Source: Parasponia andersonii (taxonomy: Eukaryota; Streptophyta; Magnoliopsida; Rosales; Cannabaceae). From it: a stretch of DNA of 64,000 bases. The notes beneath the pieces were generated by a model. The model was not told the DNA's origin, ran no database searches, and saw nothing but the letters and a program-made list of their open reading frames with translations. The stretch spans positions 227,711 to 291,710 of the forward strand of contig JXTB01000291.1 in NCBI GenBank assembly GCA_002914805.1. The letters are read 5' to 3'. This document shows, piece after piece, positions 47,341 to 58,985 of this stretch (positions are counted from its first letter, which is position 1; each line of letters starts with the position of its first letter). A program made the position numbers and the translations under genes.

Positions 47341-48590
47341 GATTGGAAGAACTGAGTAGTAATTAGTGATTGCAATTTGTAGTACTTTGAGTCTGACAAG
47401 GCCGCTTATCTCAGTACTATTGTTGCTATACCAGTACTTCTGCAGATAGTCTAGTAGAGTCAATAACAAGATTAAGAGTTGAGGATGATATGGAATTAAC
47501 TTGAAAATGGTAACAATTGGTAGGTTGGAGTACAAATTGAGAAACTATTTTCACTAAGGATCATAAGTCCAAGTTTGCAGTATATCTTGATAGCACAAAA
47601 ATGTATCATGATTAAAAAGACAGTACTAGTGGAAAAGTATGAAGCATGATGTAACTACTTTTGTAGTTAACTATATGACTTGTTAGTAAGTCAATGCAGA
47701 ACAACAGAGGCTAGTTGAACTACTACAGTCTTTATACATACTGAAGTAGAAATGGGATAAGATCACCATAGATTGTGTGATAGGTTTGCTAATGACCTGG
47801 AGAAAGAACAATACAGTTTAGGTGATTATTGATCGGATAATGAAGACTACCAATTTCATATCGATCAAGTCTGATTTTTCACTCAAGAAGCTTAGTCATC
47901 TCTATATTGATAATATTGTTCGATTGGATGAGGTACCATCAAGCATAATTTTTGACAGACACCCAAGATTTATATCAAAATTCTAGAGAACTTTGTAGAG
48001 AGTTTTGGGAACATAATTGAATCTCAGTACAACTCATCATTCTCAGATAGATGACCAATCTTAAAGGACCATTCAGATTCTAGAGGACATGCATCGCTCT
48101 TATATACTAGATTTTGGTGAAAACTGGGATGATCACCTCTAATTGGTTGAGTTTGCTTATAACAATAGTTACCAAACCAGTCTTAGCATGGCTCTATATG
48201 AGATATTATATAGGACACCATGTAGATTACCCCTGTGTTAGGCTAATGCAGAATAGCATGTTACTCTTGGGACAGAATTAATACAAGAGAAAACTAAGAA
48301 GATTAATAAGAAAGACTCAAATTAATGCAGCGTTGTCGAAAAAGCTATGCAAACCCAAAGAGATATAAAGTAGAGTTCGAAGTTGGAGATCAAGTATTCT
48401 TGAAAGTAATACTAATACATGGGATCACTAGATTTGGACTTAAGATATATTGGACCATTTGAGATTACTACTAGAATTGGGTCTGTAGTGTATCTTTTGG
48501 ATTTGCCACCATAATTTAGCTGAGTGCACAATGTTTTTTTATGTCTTAATACTCAGATTGTACGTGCATGACCCATTACATGTCATTTAG
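47341..48590 (+). pseudogene. Chromodomain Gypsy integrase remnant
   Basis: Core pieces are IDRIMKTTNFISIKSDFSL, FDRHPRFISKF (second Asp) and EFAYNNSYQTSLSMALYE. The codon for the third catalytic acid (before RTIQILEDMH) is a TAA at 48062-48064. YIGPFEITTRIGSVVYLLDL marks the C-terminal part. Confidence 0.8.
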
Positions 48591-48596
48591 TATATG

Positions 48597-48776
48597 GGAG
48601 TGCCATTACAAGAAGATGTAACATATAAGAAACAACTATTTCGAGTACTAGGAAAAGAGCTCAAAGTACTTCACAACAGAGAGACATCACTTGTAAAGGT
48701 TCTCTAACAACACCACAAGGAAAACGAAGTCATACAGGAGCTTAAAATAGAAATGTATGAGAAATATTCTCATTTT
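48597..48776 (+). pseudogene. Chromodomain-like C-terminus of Gypsy integrase
   Basis: The frame VPLQEDVTYKKQLFRVLGKE, then LKVLHNRETSLVKVL, then a stop where an aromatic residue is usual, then HHKENEVIQELK and a late MRNILIF segment. Order and spacing match the chromodomain module that in Tekay/Del elements directs insertion to heterochromatin. Two stops break it. Confidence 0.65.
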
Positions 48777-48856
48777 TAACTTTTAAATTGAGGTTGTACT
48801 TTGACCCTTGTGTTGTATTCGAATTTTGGGACGAAATTTTTTTAAGAAGAGGAGGA

Positions 48857-49882
48857 TGAAAAAACTGAATTTTTTAAGGGTATTTAAGACTTTTTAAGGC
48901 CCAATGGCACAATTGTAATTTCTAATTTTTGAAATTTAATATTCAAAATATCAAGAATTAAATATTGGAGGCTACAATACTTTGAATTTGCATAAAAGGG
49001 CCTCTAAAACTCTCAATTCTTGCAAAGAGAGGCTTGGAAGAGAGAGAGAAAGTAAGAGAAAAATGTCTGATCTAATCAACTTTGCTGCCGCACCACTGCC
49101 AGCCTACTCTGCCCACATGCTAGCTCGTGTAAAAGACTAGCTCGTGTAAAAGACCATCTGCTAATGAAGCTACTGCCACCAATCTCATCCCGTTTGGCTC
49201 TCGGATGCTGCCACAGCAAGCTACCAAAATCACCACTTGAGTTATGGTTTTTCGGCGAGATTTTGGTCATCTGCCACTGTCTTGGCTTACCACTGGCATG
49301 TGTGATTGTCTCTCACTATCATTGACCACTTCCATGGGGTTGCTAGGCTAAATTCATCTCTGATAAGACTTTTACCACTTTTATTGTTTTTACCTACTTT
49401 TTAAAAAGCTATATTTATGTAATTATTTTGGTTAAATAACTTATTTACCTGAGGTAAATATTTGAGGTGAAAGAGGGTTAAAAATCATTAATAATTATGG
49501 TTATATCAATCTAAAAGATAATTGAATTCCTACTGAGTATGTGAATACTCCTCTTTTACTTTTTCCCTCTCAAGTAGTGTTCGGTATGATTTTGGAAACT
49601 AAGGAGCAGAGTAAAGAAAAGTTAGTTATAACACTAGAAGCTGGTAACTATGTAAAATAACTTTATTATTTAACTTGGCTTGTAATAAGTACTTAAAGGC
49701 CCTGACAATAATGCTTGGTATGATTTAATAAATTTTTATAAACAATCTACGTCTAATGGTAATTACAAAACTGTGGAAATTCTACTTTTAAAATTATTTT
49801 TATAAAATTTTCAAAATCAACTATTGAATTTCTATTCGTGAAATTATCTTTTTGCTACTGGCCTAAGGCTTGGGTCATAACA
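48857..49882 (+). repeat. 3' LTR of chromodomain Gypsy element (about 1.03 kb)
   Basis: TGAAAAAACTGAATTTTTTA to ..GGGTCATAACA. It lacks the 240-bp block present in the 5' LTR. Confidence 0.83.
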
Positions 49883-49887
49883 CAAAT

Positions 49888-50293
49888 GCCAATTGAACAT
49901 TTTCGACTGGTGGCTTTGACTCCAGTCGAATTGGTCAGAAAATGGTTTGACCCCACTTGAAAGTTTTTGACTGGGGGTCTAAAATTTTTGATTGCAGGTC
50001 AAAAATCGATCAGAACAATTGAGAAAGGCAGTAGAACAAGTTCGACTGCAGTCGATATTTTTCGACCTTAGTCGACTAGAGGTACTACTGGGGTTTGGAT
50101 CTAGAGAACATATTTTAGGATTTATTAAAGAATATGGTATCTAAGTAATTTTATATGTGTGACATGATAATGATGGTTAGTTTTTAAAATATTTATGATT
50201 AAATCTTTTTTTTTCATCATGAGAGTTTAGTAGACCCCCTTGGTGTAAATCTTCTAATTTTTGGGCTAAGCTCCGATGTACTCGCTCCGTAGT
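49888..50293. repeat. Cluster of TCGAC/GTCGA inverted motifs
   Basis: Short inverted motifs recur: TCGACTGG..CCAGTCGA (49903-49929), a perfect 14-bp palindrome TCGACTGCAGTCGA (50042-50055), and TCGACCTTAGTCGA (50062-50075). A related TCGACGCAGTCGA lies at 42881-42893, just left of the Gypsy element. So the element inserted inside this repeated sequence. No gene. Confidence 0.75.
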
Positions 50294-50775
50294 TGTGACA
50301 ACCCATAAAAAAAGAATCATTTATATATTATAAGGACCAATTAAAAGACAAAAGTGTCCTTAATTACAAGTATTATTTGGGTTTAATTTAGTAAATCAAT
50401 ATGTGGTCTTTTTAAGAAACCCTAGGGTTTTAATTTTACTATCAGTTTCCAAGTATACATTTAGTAGAGAAAAAAAAGAGTGAAAAAGAGAAACAACACT
50501 ACACTATTTAGAAGATGATGATGATGATGACGATGATTATGATAATTATTTTCAAGAATTATTGAGACTCACTCTTAAAATAAATATCTCTAATCTATTA
50601 AGATTAATTACATATATTAACTGGATTTTGGGCATTTGATTTGCATGTCTAAGATTAGGGTTTTAGTTTTCTCATTAAGATTATATAAATTTCTAAGGAT
50701 TAAATAAATAGGGATAAACATTCTTGATATTAAAATAAAAACAAGATTAAAATTACATGATTTGATTTTGTGGGT
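50294..50775 (+). repeat. Truncated 5' LTR of a highly degraded element
   Basis: TGTGACAACCC at 50294 aligns for about 480 bp with 54779 onward, including a shared GATGATGAT microsatellite (50513-50537 against 55025-55047) and an AAACCCTAGGGTTTTAATTT-type block. Similarity stops near 50775, so the rest of this LTR is deleted. It is preceded by GTAGT. Confidence 0.7.
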
Positions 50776-50972
50776 AGAATAGAGGATTGAGGATAAACAG
50801 GTTAGTTTTATTAAAGACCTTACTATGAGTTTTTCTATAATTGGTGATGATATGATTGAAATATAGGAATGTACAACTTATAAGTGGAATAATAATTTAG
50901 AGAGTGGTATTTTGAAAAACTAATGGTGACTGATTTGGAGAATAATATTACCTAGAAAAAAAAATATCGAGT
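50776..50972. other. Unassigned interior fragment
   Basis: Sequence between the truncated LTR and the inserted solo LTR. It is AT-rich, with no motif recognised. Confidence 0.45.
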
Positions 50973-52899
50973 CTTAATGTCACGACCCAAAATCCTGGCC
51001 AGTGGCAGAAGGGAAATTTCACAAAGGTGGGAAATTCTTTGATTTATTTGAAAAGTGTTAAAAGTTCTAGTTTTTATAAAGACGGTCCATTTAAATAAAA
51101 TAATCGGAATTTTATCTCGTGAACCACTCCCACAGTTCGTATACATTATTAAACATAGATCGAATAATTATTTAAAAACACGAAATCAAATATAGTTCCA
51201 AGCAATATCATCATCCATAACAAAACTCAAATCCCAGAACGCCATACATAAGTTCATAGACCAAATAGAAAGCAGTAAATCTTGGTTTAATGCTAATACA
51301 AAGCCCAAACAATCTAAACACCAAGACGACAAACTTATAGCATTACCAAGAGATGAACTGCAATCAAGATGACCTCTTACTCCTCTTAATCACCGAGATC
51401 CCACTGGATACCACTTGAGGAAGAATGTAGGGGGGTGAGCATAAAATTTCCAGTAGGAAAAACAATTATCCGGTCGAAAATATTTTAGTGATGGAGAATT
51501 TATACATGGTTAGTTTAGTCGAAAACATACATATATATATATATATAATCCAAACCGGAAATCCATATATATATAAAAAGCAGTGTAATCAAAACAATTC
51601 AATCCATATGCACATGACACAAATCAACCCATACCTATAAGCTCTCATCCTCTCATCTGTGGAAACCCAGAATGATGGCACTAAGTATACCTAACAGCCT
51701 GCCTGATACCTAAGCCTATACCTGGAGGGGACACCCGTGTGTCGCCTACCGAACCTGGAGGGGCAACTGAATTGCCTACGCTTACCAAATGGGGAGGTAA
51801 TCAGAAGTAACAAAACTCCGCGTGAGTTTACAGACTTTCACCGACAGTGGGGCAGGCAGCGCAACACTGTAAACCCATGATGCTAACACGGTGCTCATGT
51901 ATGATCCTATGATACGCGCAATACAGAACTGAAGAGTGAAAATAATGGTGCTCTGGTTTTTCAGTAAAATCAGCATACTAGGTTGTTATAGAAAAACGGA
52001 CAATATAATGGCCATATTTTTAATATACCCAAAATAACCTGCACTCAGAAAATTCTCAGAACAATACAGTATATATCTCATACAACCAATTCCCATCATA
52101 GATATTCGAGAAACCAAAAATCACATTTGTTCTCATATGTTGCAAAAAATAAGTTTTATTCGAAAACGATATAAATAGAGGTAATTGAGTCTCTACCTAG
52201 CTCGAATAGCAATACCACACTACTGAATCCTCAAGGTGTCGTTAACGATCGCTCGAAGGGTCGGGAACTAATTCCAAGCCCTCGATCGTCCTCTTACAAA
52301 AAACCAACGTCTCACCGGAGGCTCAATTCTACAAACGGACCTCTTCGCTGAATTTCTAGAACCCAAAATAGCTAGGTTAGACATATAACTTGTCCAATTC
52401 AGGTTCGTGCCCATACCGGGTTGGTGGCACACAAATCGAGGCAAATCTCGACTATCTGATTTTGATTTCCGTGACGGTCACCAAACATAGGCAATATATA
52501 TATCAAACTTCTCCATTTTCTGAGTACAATCCAAAAATGACAATAAAAGCACAATCCAACGGCCGGATCAAAAATTCAAACTTAAACTCGAAATATCCAA
52601 AAATGGCAACTTTCAATCCAGGCAAAATGGGGTTGAGATATATATACCTTGATGATCCTTGAGACGAGATGAATCTAACGGGACCGGTTGGAGGTCGAAT
52701 GGTGGCCGGAATCATCGCCGGTGACCAAAAATCAGAAACGGCTTCTAAGCGATTTTCTGGCGATGCAGATGTCAGCAGTGACTGGGGAAGGGCGGCAGAG
52801 CTTCAGCGCGGTCTGGCGAGTCGACGCCAGTCGGTGGCACAGGCGGACGATGGCGGCGGCATCTCCCGTGGTGGCTCCTGCTTCTTCCGGCCGAGAAAT

Positions 52900-52941
<42 letters not shown>

Positions 52942-53150
52942 AAAGGACATAGCACATGGCTCTGTCTTATAGGGCTATGAAAAATTGCACATAAGTCCCC
53001 AAATTTCAAATCTCTATGAATCTAGTATCCCAAAAATTGTAATTTAGTTTCTCTGCTCAAAACTTTTGCAATTTAATCCTCCAATATTTTATCCGAAAAA
53101 TTGATAAATTGTCCAAATTACCCTCCCAAAATCCGAGTTTTTACACTTAA
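50973..53150 (-). mobile_element. Solo LTR (2168 bp) with TSD CTTAA, nested in another element
   Basis: 50978-53145, plus-strand ends TGTCACGACC and ..GAGTTTTTACA. The TSD CTTAA is identical at 50973-50977 and 53146-53150. It is closely related to 39746-41845 and more distantly to 18065-26435. The minus strand begins TGTAAAAACTCGGATTTT, matching the start of the chromodomain element's LTR (TGAAAAAACTGAATTTT). A GC-rich leader (about 52660-52890) and a (GA)n run (52902-52938) lie near its 5' end. Confidence 0.9.
52902..52938. repeat. (GA)n microsatellite inside the solo LTR
   Basis: An uninterrupted GA run. On the minus strand it is a CT-rich stretch in the position of the leader. Confidence 0.9.
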
Positions 53151-54778
53151 TGACTTATATAGTTGGATAATTTTGAGATGATGTTACCTTAATAATATTT
53201 ATGGTTATGAAGACTAGGTACTAGATATAAAATTAGAATATATGGTTGTTGTAAATGAGTTCACGATTTTATTCTATAGTATTATCGTATAGGAGGAAGT
53301 GATCTTTGTATTTGATAGTATTTGGTGTCGATCTTCTCTAAAAATTTGTATTGGATTACACAAACAAATTAAAGAGTACTTGTTTGATGAGTAACTAGAA
53401 AAATTACAAGATAAGAGTATTCAGAAACTTTATGTTTTACGATTAGGAACTCGACTATTACCGATGATGAAAAAAATTAAAACTTTAGGTAGTGAAACAA
53501 AAGGTCAAATCTATTATACAGTACAGTTTGAAAGTTGATCAATATTTCTAAGATTGGTAGATTATTTGACTTGTATGGAATATATGATCTATGAGAGGTT
53601 TACATTTGTGGTTTTATTGACATTCCTAACTCGTAAAAGTTTTTTTTTTTTAGAAAATCATCATATGAGTTATATTGGAAAACCTTGAGGTATTAAGAAG
53701 TGAAAGAGCAAAGAAATTCAAGTGGACTAGTATTTGAAATAAATTATGTAGTATATTTTCTAGTGTTTAATCTATGGACAAGTGAAGAAAGAGTTAAAGG
53801 TTATGGTTAAAAATTGTTGATATATTATGTGGGAGAAACAACACATTAATGGAGTTTTATACTAAAATTATTAAGGATCACCAGAACTTATGGAGTATGA
53901 GTTATGATGTATTATTTGACTAAGCCTACTCATCTTTCTACTTTTAGACTTGGCTTTTGTCCTTAACCAATTAGGTTTTGATCTTTATGATTTTTATTAA
54001 GTGAATATTGAGATTTAGAATTTGGTGTAATATAGTTATTGATATTTATGATTGATCTAAGTTTTGGTGAATGGATTTAGTTTTAATACTTTGGCCTACA
54101 TGATATAGATTTCATATTATATCTAAACTTCATAAAATCTTACACGTAATTTTATAAATTGAATTAGATTTATTACAGCTTTATAAAATCGATGTAAAAT
54201 AAATGGATTATTCAAAAAGAAACTATACAGACCACTGAGGATATATTGAAGAATGTTTCAAAGGTTTGTGGAAGAAAATATTACTCTTGGTAATATTTAT
54301 ATATAATTATAGTTTTCAATCTAGCTTTGTAATAGCTCAATATGAAATATTGACAAAAAAAATTGAAGTGTATTCTTAGCATTATAGGCATGTGATTGAA
54401 AGGGGTACTAAAGGTTTAAGGAATTTCAATTATTAAGAATTCTTATACACAGTGTTAGTACAAAGAGTAGTTTGAGTCATTGTATTGCTCTCTATTTGTA
54501 AAGGAGCAATGGATGGGAAATAGTGTGGAATTATTGATAAATGAGTTCTAAAAGTTGTCTCTTATAAACATTTCAAATACTTGAACTTAGAGTAGATTTA
54601 CACTCTCAAGTTTGTATCACATTGATAAGGTACTTGTTTGATTTAACAAGTGATGATCACACCTTTTACTAAGAGTTTGAGGCACACCTAAGAAAAAAGG
54701 ATCCGATTAAAGATTATTTATTGGAGAATTCGGAGTTTTAAAGTTTGGAGGACTAAACTTCTTTCAAGAGGGGGAAAA
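53151..54778 (+). pseudogene. Very decayed interior of a plus-strand LTR element
   Basis: No frame over 60 codons. Weak hints: a frame ending QEGENVTSH-like across 54764-54785, the familiar end of some Gypsy polyproteins, and the purine tract AGAGGGGGAAAA at 54768-54778 right before the TGTGACAAGCC LTR start. Domains cannot be assigned. Confidence 0.45.
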
Positions 54779-56192
54779 TGTGACAAGCCATTAAATACAA
54801 TATTTATATATTATAAATAATATAAGCATCGATTAAAAGACAAAAGAATCACTTACTTACAAGTATTATTTAGGGTTAATTTAGTAAATCAATATGTGGT
54901 CCCTTTAAGAAACCCTAAGGGTTTAATTTTACTATCAATTTCTAAGCGTACAATTAGTAGAGGAAAAAAAAGAAAGAGAAAAAGAGAAATGACTCTACAG
55001 TATTAAGAAGGAGAAAAAGAAGATGGTGATGATGATGATGATGATGATTATCTTTAAGAATTATTAAGACTCACTCTTAAGGTAAATATCTCTAGTCTAT
55101 TAAGGTTAATTACATGCATTAACTAGATTTTGAGGATTTGATTTGTATGTCTAAGATTAGGGTTTTAGTTTTCTTATTAAGTTTGTATAAAGTTCTAAGG
55201 AATAAATAAATGGTGATGAACTTTCTTGTTTTTAGAATTCAAATAAGACCAAAATTACATGATTTGATTGTGTGGATTAAAAGTTGCAAATTTATAAGTT
55301 TGGGTAGATAAAAAAATGCAGCAGAGAGTTACAGCCCACTTTTCAGTATCTTTCATTTGTTGGATTATATCATATTTAGTATTAGAAAGCTTATTCGATA
55401 CGCTTTCCAATGATATACAATTCGCCAAAATGGACTTATAACTGAAGATTTATAGCCTTTTAAAATGAACACTACGAATATGAAAAAATCTGAAAATTTG
55501 GACATTATCAGTAAAATATGATAACGACTTATCTAGCTGTGTAGAGCCCACTTATGGGCTCCACGGCTATATTTGTTGCACTTTTAGGATCCCTTTCATT
55601 GGTAGAACTTGTGCCTTAATTTTGATAATTTATGATATAGGTCAAAATAGTTGTAAATCATGAGAAATTAACATTATTAGGGGAACTATAGAGCTTATCA
55701 TAGTAGATGCATGGACAACTTATAGTCATTATTATTAGTGTAATTAGATTATTGTTTTACAATTTTTGTTCTTATGTATGGTTTATATGACATTAAGTAC
55801 TTGAACAAATTTGTTGATTATTTAAGTTAATTAGGCAAAACGAACGAGGTAAGCAACTTTTTGTACAAAAACTACATATCTTATTGTTTCTAATAAACTC
55901 GTGTTTATAAAGTATTTTTATTAAAAAAATGATTTCAAGCAAAAATATACTTTTTGCAAATAAGTTCTTTTATTGAAAAAAAATTGTTTTACTGAAACAA
56001 TTGCTTTGTCTAAAAAGTATTTTGATTTTACCTAATAATTATTTTGCACAAAAATGTGGATTAAGTATATAACATTGTTTTTGAATATTGTTAGATGAAA
56101 ACTATTTAGAAATGGTTACAATGATATAATAAGAAAAGTGAAATTATTTTTGAATTGTTATTTTATATGAATATATTTTGAAACTCTCTTCA
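54779..56192 (+). repeat. 3' LTR of the degraded element (right end uncertain)
   Basis: Begins TGTGACAAGCC after a purine tract and aligns with 50294-50775 at roughly 85%. I put the end at 56192 because CA there is followed by GTAGT (56193-56197), equal to the 5 bp before 50294. But a TTAGTTACTTACTGGGATTC segment at 56610-56640 resembles LTR R-region sequence I know, so the LTR may extend further. Confidence 0.5.
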
Positions 56193-56242
56193 GTAGTTAT
56201 ACAATGTGGTTTCATTGCACAGGAGTTATATATAGATAGTAG

Positions 56243-56378
56243 GTATTGAATATGGACCTAAGTATAGGGGTTAAATATAGTAAATGTGGACCTAATTACA
56301 AGGATCGAATATAGTAAATATAGACCTAATTACAGAGGTTAATTATAGTAAATGTGGAGCTCGTCACAGATGTTAAGT
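56243..56378. repeat. 34-bp tandem repeat, four copies
   Basis: Units at 56243-56276, 56277-56310, 56311-56344 and 56345-56378, most starting ATAGTAAATGTGGACCTAAT. Copies differ at several positions. No coding sense. Confidence 0.85.
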
Positions 56379-57394
56379 GTAACCATAGTCGCCAAAAATT
56401 GTTGAGAAGTGATTTGAAAGTATAACTGATTATCGAATGAGAATGGAACAACAAATTTTAAAAAACTACTTCACGTTTTTGTTAAAGTGACTTTCTAAAC
56501 AATCTCATTTGATTATCTTGAAAATTATTACATTCTAAAATTGATTTTATCATGAAATATGGTATTTAATCATTTCAAATGATATATACTTGATCTAGCT
56601 AGTTAATGTTATTAGTTACTTACTGGGATTCTATCTCACCATTTTATTTTTTTCTCCTAAGTTTTATAGTTCATCAATTAAGAGGTTCACTAAGGGAGAA
56701 TGTGTCAAAATAATTGGGATATATTTGAGTTCATAAGTGAAAGAGGGAAAGTTATTCATTTTTATTAGGAAAACATAAAGACTCAAAAGGGTAATTAGTA
56801 CAAATTTATTATATTACAGCATGTATTTTGTACAATTGATTTTTAATATTTAGAGACTTAATAGAATTATTGAGTTACACAAGATTATAGTTAAGATACC
56901 TATAAGGTTAATTACTTTTGTGTATTTATTAGAGTTTAATTATTTTTTATTAGTAAGGTTTTACCTTATAAGTATGCAACGCACGTTCTCAGGAATGCGG
57001 TGTGATAATAATGCGTTTGTACATGCACAAAATTATAGCAACCTTCTACCATTTTGTTGATTCACTTGTGAAAACCAAAAAGATGGACATCAGAAATTTG
57101 TAACATTGAATACCAAAAGATTACTAAAAATTTCATTTTAAACTGAAACTATGATGGCCACTGTGATTTACAAGAATTGATAAAGATGGAATCCTAAAAG
57201 AGAGTACTATAATATTCCTAAAGTAATTATTATTATGTAAAAATTGTAAATTATGAGAATTACAAAAATGGAAAATTGAAACTTCCAAAATTGAGTCGAT
57301 TATGAATTTCCTACAAAAGGTTTTTAAAAAACAAGTATTTTTTAAATTAGAAATATAATTTAGTTGATAAACAAAAATATATCATTCCTGCATA
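56379..57394. other. AT-rich DNA with no recognised gene
   Basis: May include the true end of the preceding LTR. Otherwise nothing supportable. Confidence 0.5.
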
Positions 57395-57399
57395 GATTT

Positions 57400-57780
57400 T
57401 GTTGGAAATAAAATAAGCTTTATTATTCACTCAAATATTTTTACAAGAGAAAATTTTCAACTTCACTTTTCAAGCTCACTCACTCACTAGAAGCTATGCT
57501 TCTTTCTCTCTTCTCTTTACTCATAAACAATTATAAAAATCCTTAAGCCACACATATTTTTTTCTACATACTTCTAATAATAATCTAAGTAATCAAATAA
57601 TTCACATGTAAAAAACTGATATTTAGCTAACATTAGAAGATTTTAGGTAGAAGGCTTCTTCAATTTAGACTTGGATTCCTTCTTTTCTGAGCTTTACACT
57701 TGGGCTAACTCTAACTTATTGGGCCTCATGTATTGGGCCTAGAACACTTCTTATAGGCTTAAACAAGTTTAGTTTCAACA
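57400..57780 (-). repeat. 3' LTR of COP2 (381 bp)
   Basis: Same ends as the COP1 LTRs, but about 89 bp are missing after CTTTACTC (near 57523). The missing block held the TATA region in the other copies. The last pol codons run a few bases into this LTR. Confidence 0.9.
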
Positions 57781-58985
57781 CCTCCCCTTAAACTTATTTT
57801 TATAATACTAAGCAAGTTTCTTAATTTTGCGAAGTCTTTAAACTTGAGTGGCTTGGTGAAAATATCAGTATTGTGATCATGTGATCTCACATACTCCAAT
57901 TGTACTTCTTTGTTTGCAACACATTTTCTTATGTAATGATGACGAGTATCGATATGTTTGCTCCGGTCATGAAAGGCTAGATTTTTAGCCAAAGATATTG
58001 CTGACTTATTGTCGATACAAATCTTCGTTGGCTTCTTTTGAGGCATGTTTAACTCTTTTAACAACCTTCTTAGCCAGATTATGTGATTAACACATGATGT
58101 AGCAGCTACATACTCAGCTTCACATGTTGAAAGGGTGATAATCAGTTGTTTCTTGGATACCCAGGTAAAGGCAGTTTCTCCTATAAAAAACACAAAACCA
58201 GTTGTACTTTTTCGATCATCAGTATCTCCGACTCAATCACTATCACTATCACCAATGAGTTTATAATCATTAGAAATTGAATAAAATAAGCCAAGATTGA
58301 TCGTACCTTTTAGGTCACAGAGAATTCTCTTTGCAGCTTTAAAGTGAGTAGTTATTAGAGTTTCTATGTAACGATTCACTAGTCTAGTTGCATAGAGAAT
58401 GTCAGGTCTTGTATATGTCAAGTAACGAAGACATCCAACAAGGCTCTTGAAGAGTGTTGGATCTACTTTTTTGCTTCATCATCTTTGAATAATTTTATTC
58501 GGCACTCCATTGGTGTACTTATCAGCTTGCAAGCATCCAAATTGAACTTCTTCAGGATCTCCTCTGTATAGCTTTCTTGAGAGATAAAGATGTCTTCTTC
58601 CTTTTGCTTGACTTTTATGCTAAGGTAGTACACCATAAGTCCGATGTCTATCATTTCAAACTTATGTGTCATTACTCTCTTCAATTCGTCAAACATCTTT
58701 GGATTACTTTCAGTGAATATGAGATCATCTATGTACAAGCATACAACCAAAATGTCTTCATCTTTAGTCTTAACATAGAGAGTAGGTTCATAAGGGCACT
58801 TAATGAATCCATTCTCTTGGAAATATTTATCAATTCTGCTATTCCATGCTTTTGGTGCTTGCTTTAGACTGTAAAGAGTCTTCTTCAGCTTCAAAACCTT
58901 ATCTTTATGTCCTTTCACCTCATAACCCAATGGTTGTTCGATATAGATTTTGTCTTCAAGAAATCCATTTAGAAATGCAGACTTT
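57781..58985 (-). pseudogene. COP2 reverse transcriptase and RNase H
   Basis: The largest surviving frame, 58463-58930, shows LKKTLYSLKQAPKAWNSRID, LVVCLYIDDLIFTESNP (YIDD polymerase motif) and EEILKKFNLDACKLISTPME. RNase H follows at 57759-58193: FTWVSKKQLIITLSTCEAEY, IDNKSAISLAKN and HIDTRHHYIRK. One-base shifts near 58463 and 58232 separate the frames. Confidence 0.9.

Larger units (their letters stand above)
42896..49882 (+). mobile_element. Chromodomain Ty3/Gypsy element (Tekay/Del-like), highly decayed
   Basis: LTRs at 42896-44187 and 48857-49882 flank gag, protease, RT, RNase H, integrase and a chromodomain-like C-terminus on the plus strand. The phrase TTTGGGACGAAATTTTTTTA followed by AGAAGAGGAGGATG before the 3' LTR is the usual chromovirus tail and purine tract. 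Stops occur every 30-60 codons. The TSD is imperfect: CGAAC (42891-42895) against CAAAT (49883-49887), three of five matching, the differences being transitions. This is the only member of the window's long-LTR superfamily that still shows coding content. Confidence 0.88.

Noticed and set aside
52669..53009. Several overlapping ORFs on both strands at the end of the 50978 solo LTR
   Set aside because: Frames open only because of the GA microsatellite and GC-rich patch; no homologue that I recognise.
50978..53145. A DNA transposon with TGTCACGACC ends
   Set aside because: The other end (..GAGTTTTTACA) is not the inverted complement. TG/CA ends, a 5-bp TSD and similarity to real LTRs fit a solo LTR.
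56243..56378. CRISPR-like array of 34-bp units
   Set aside because: Units are contiguous with no spacers and the sequence is a plant genome; it is a simple tandem repeat.
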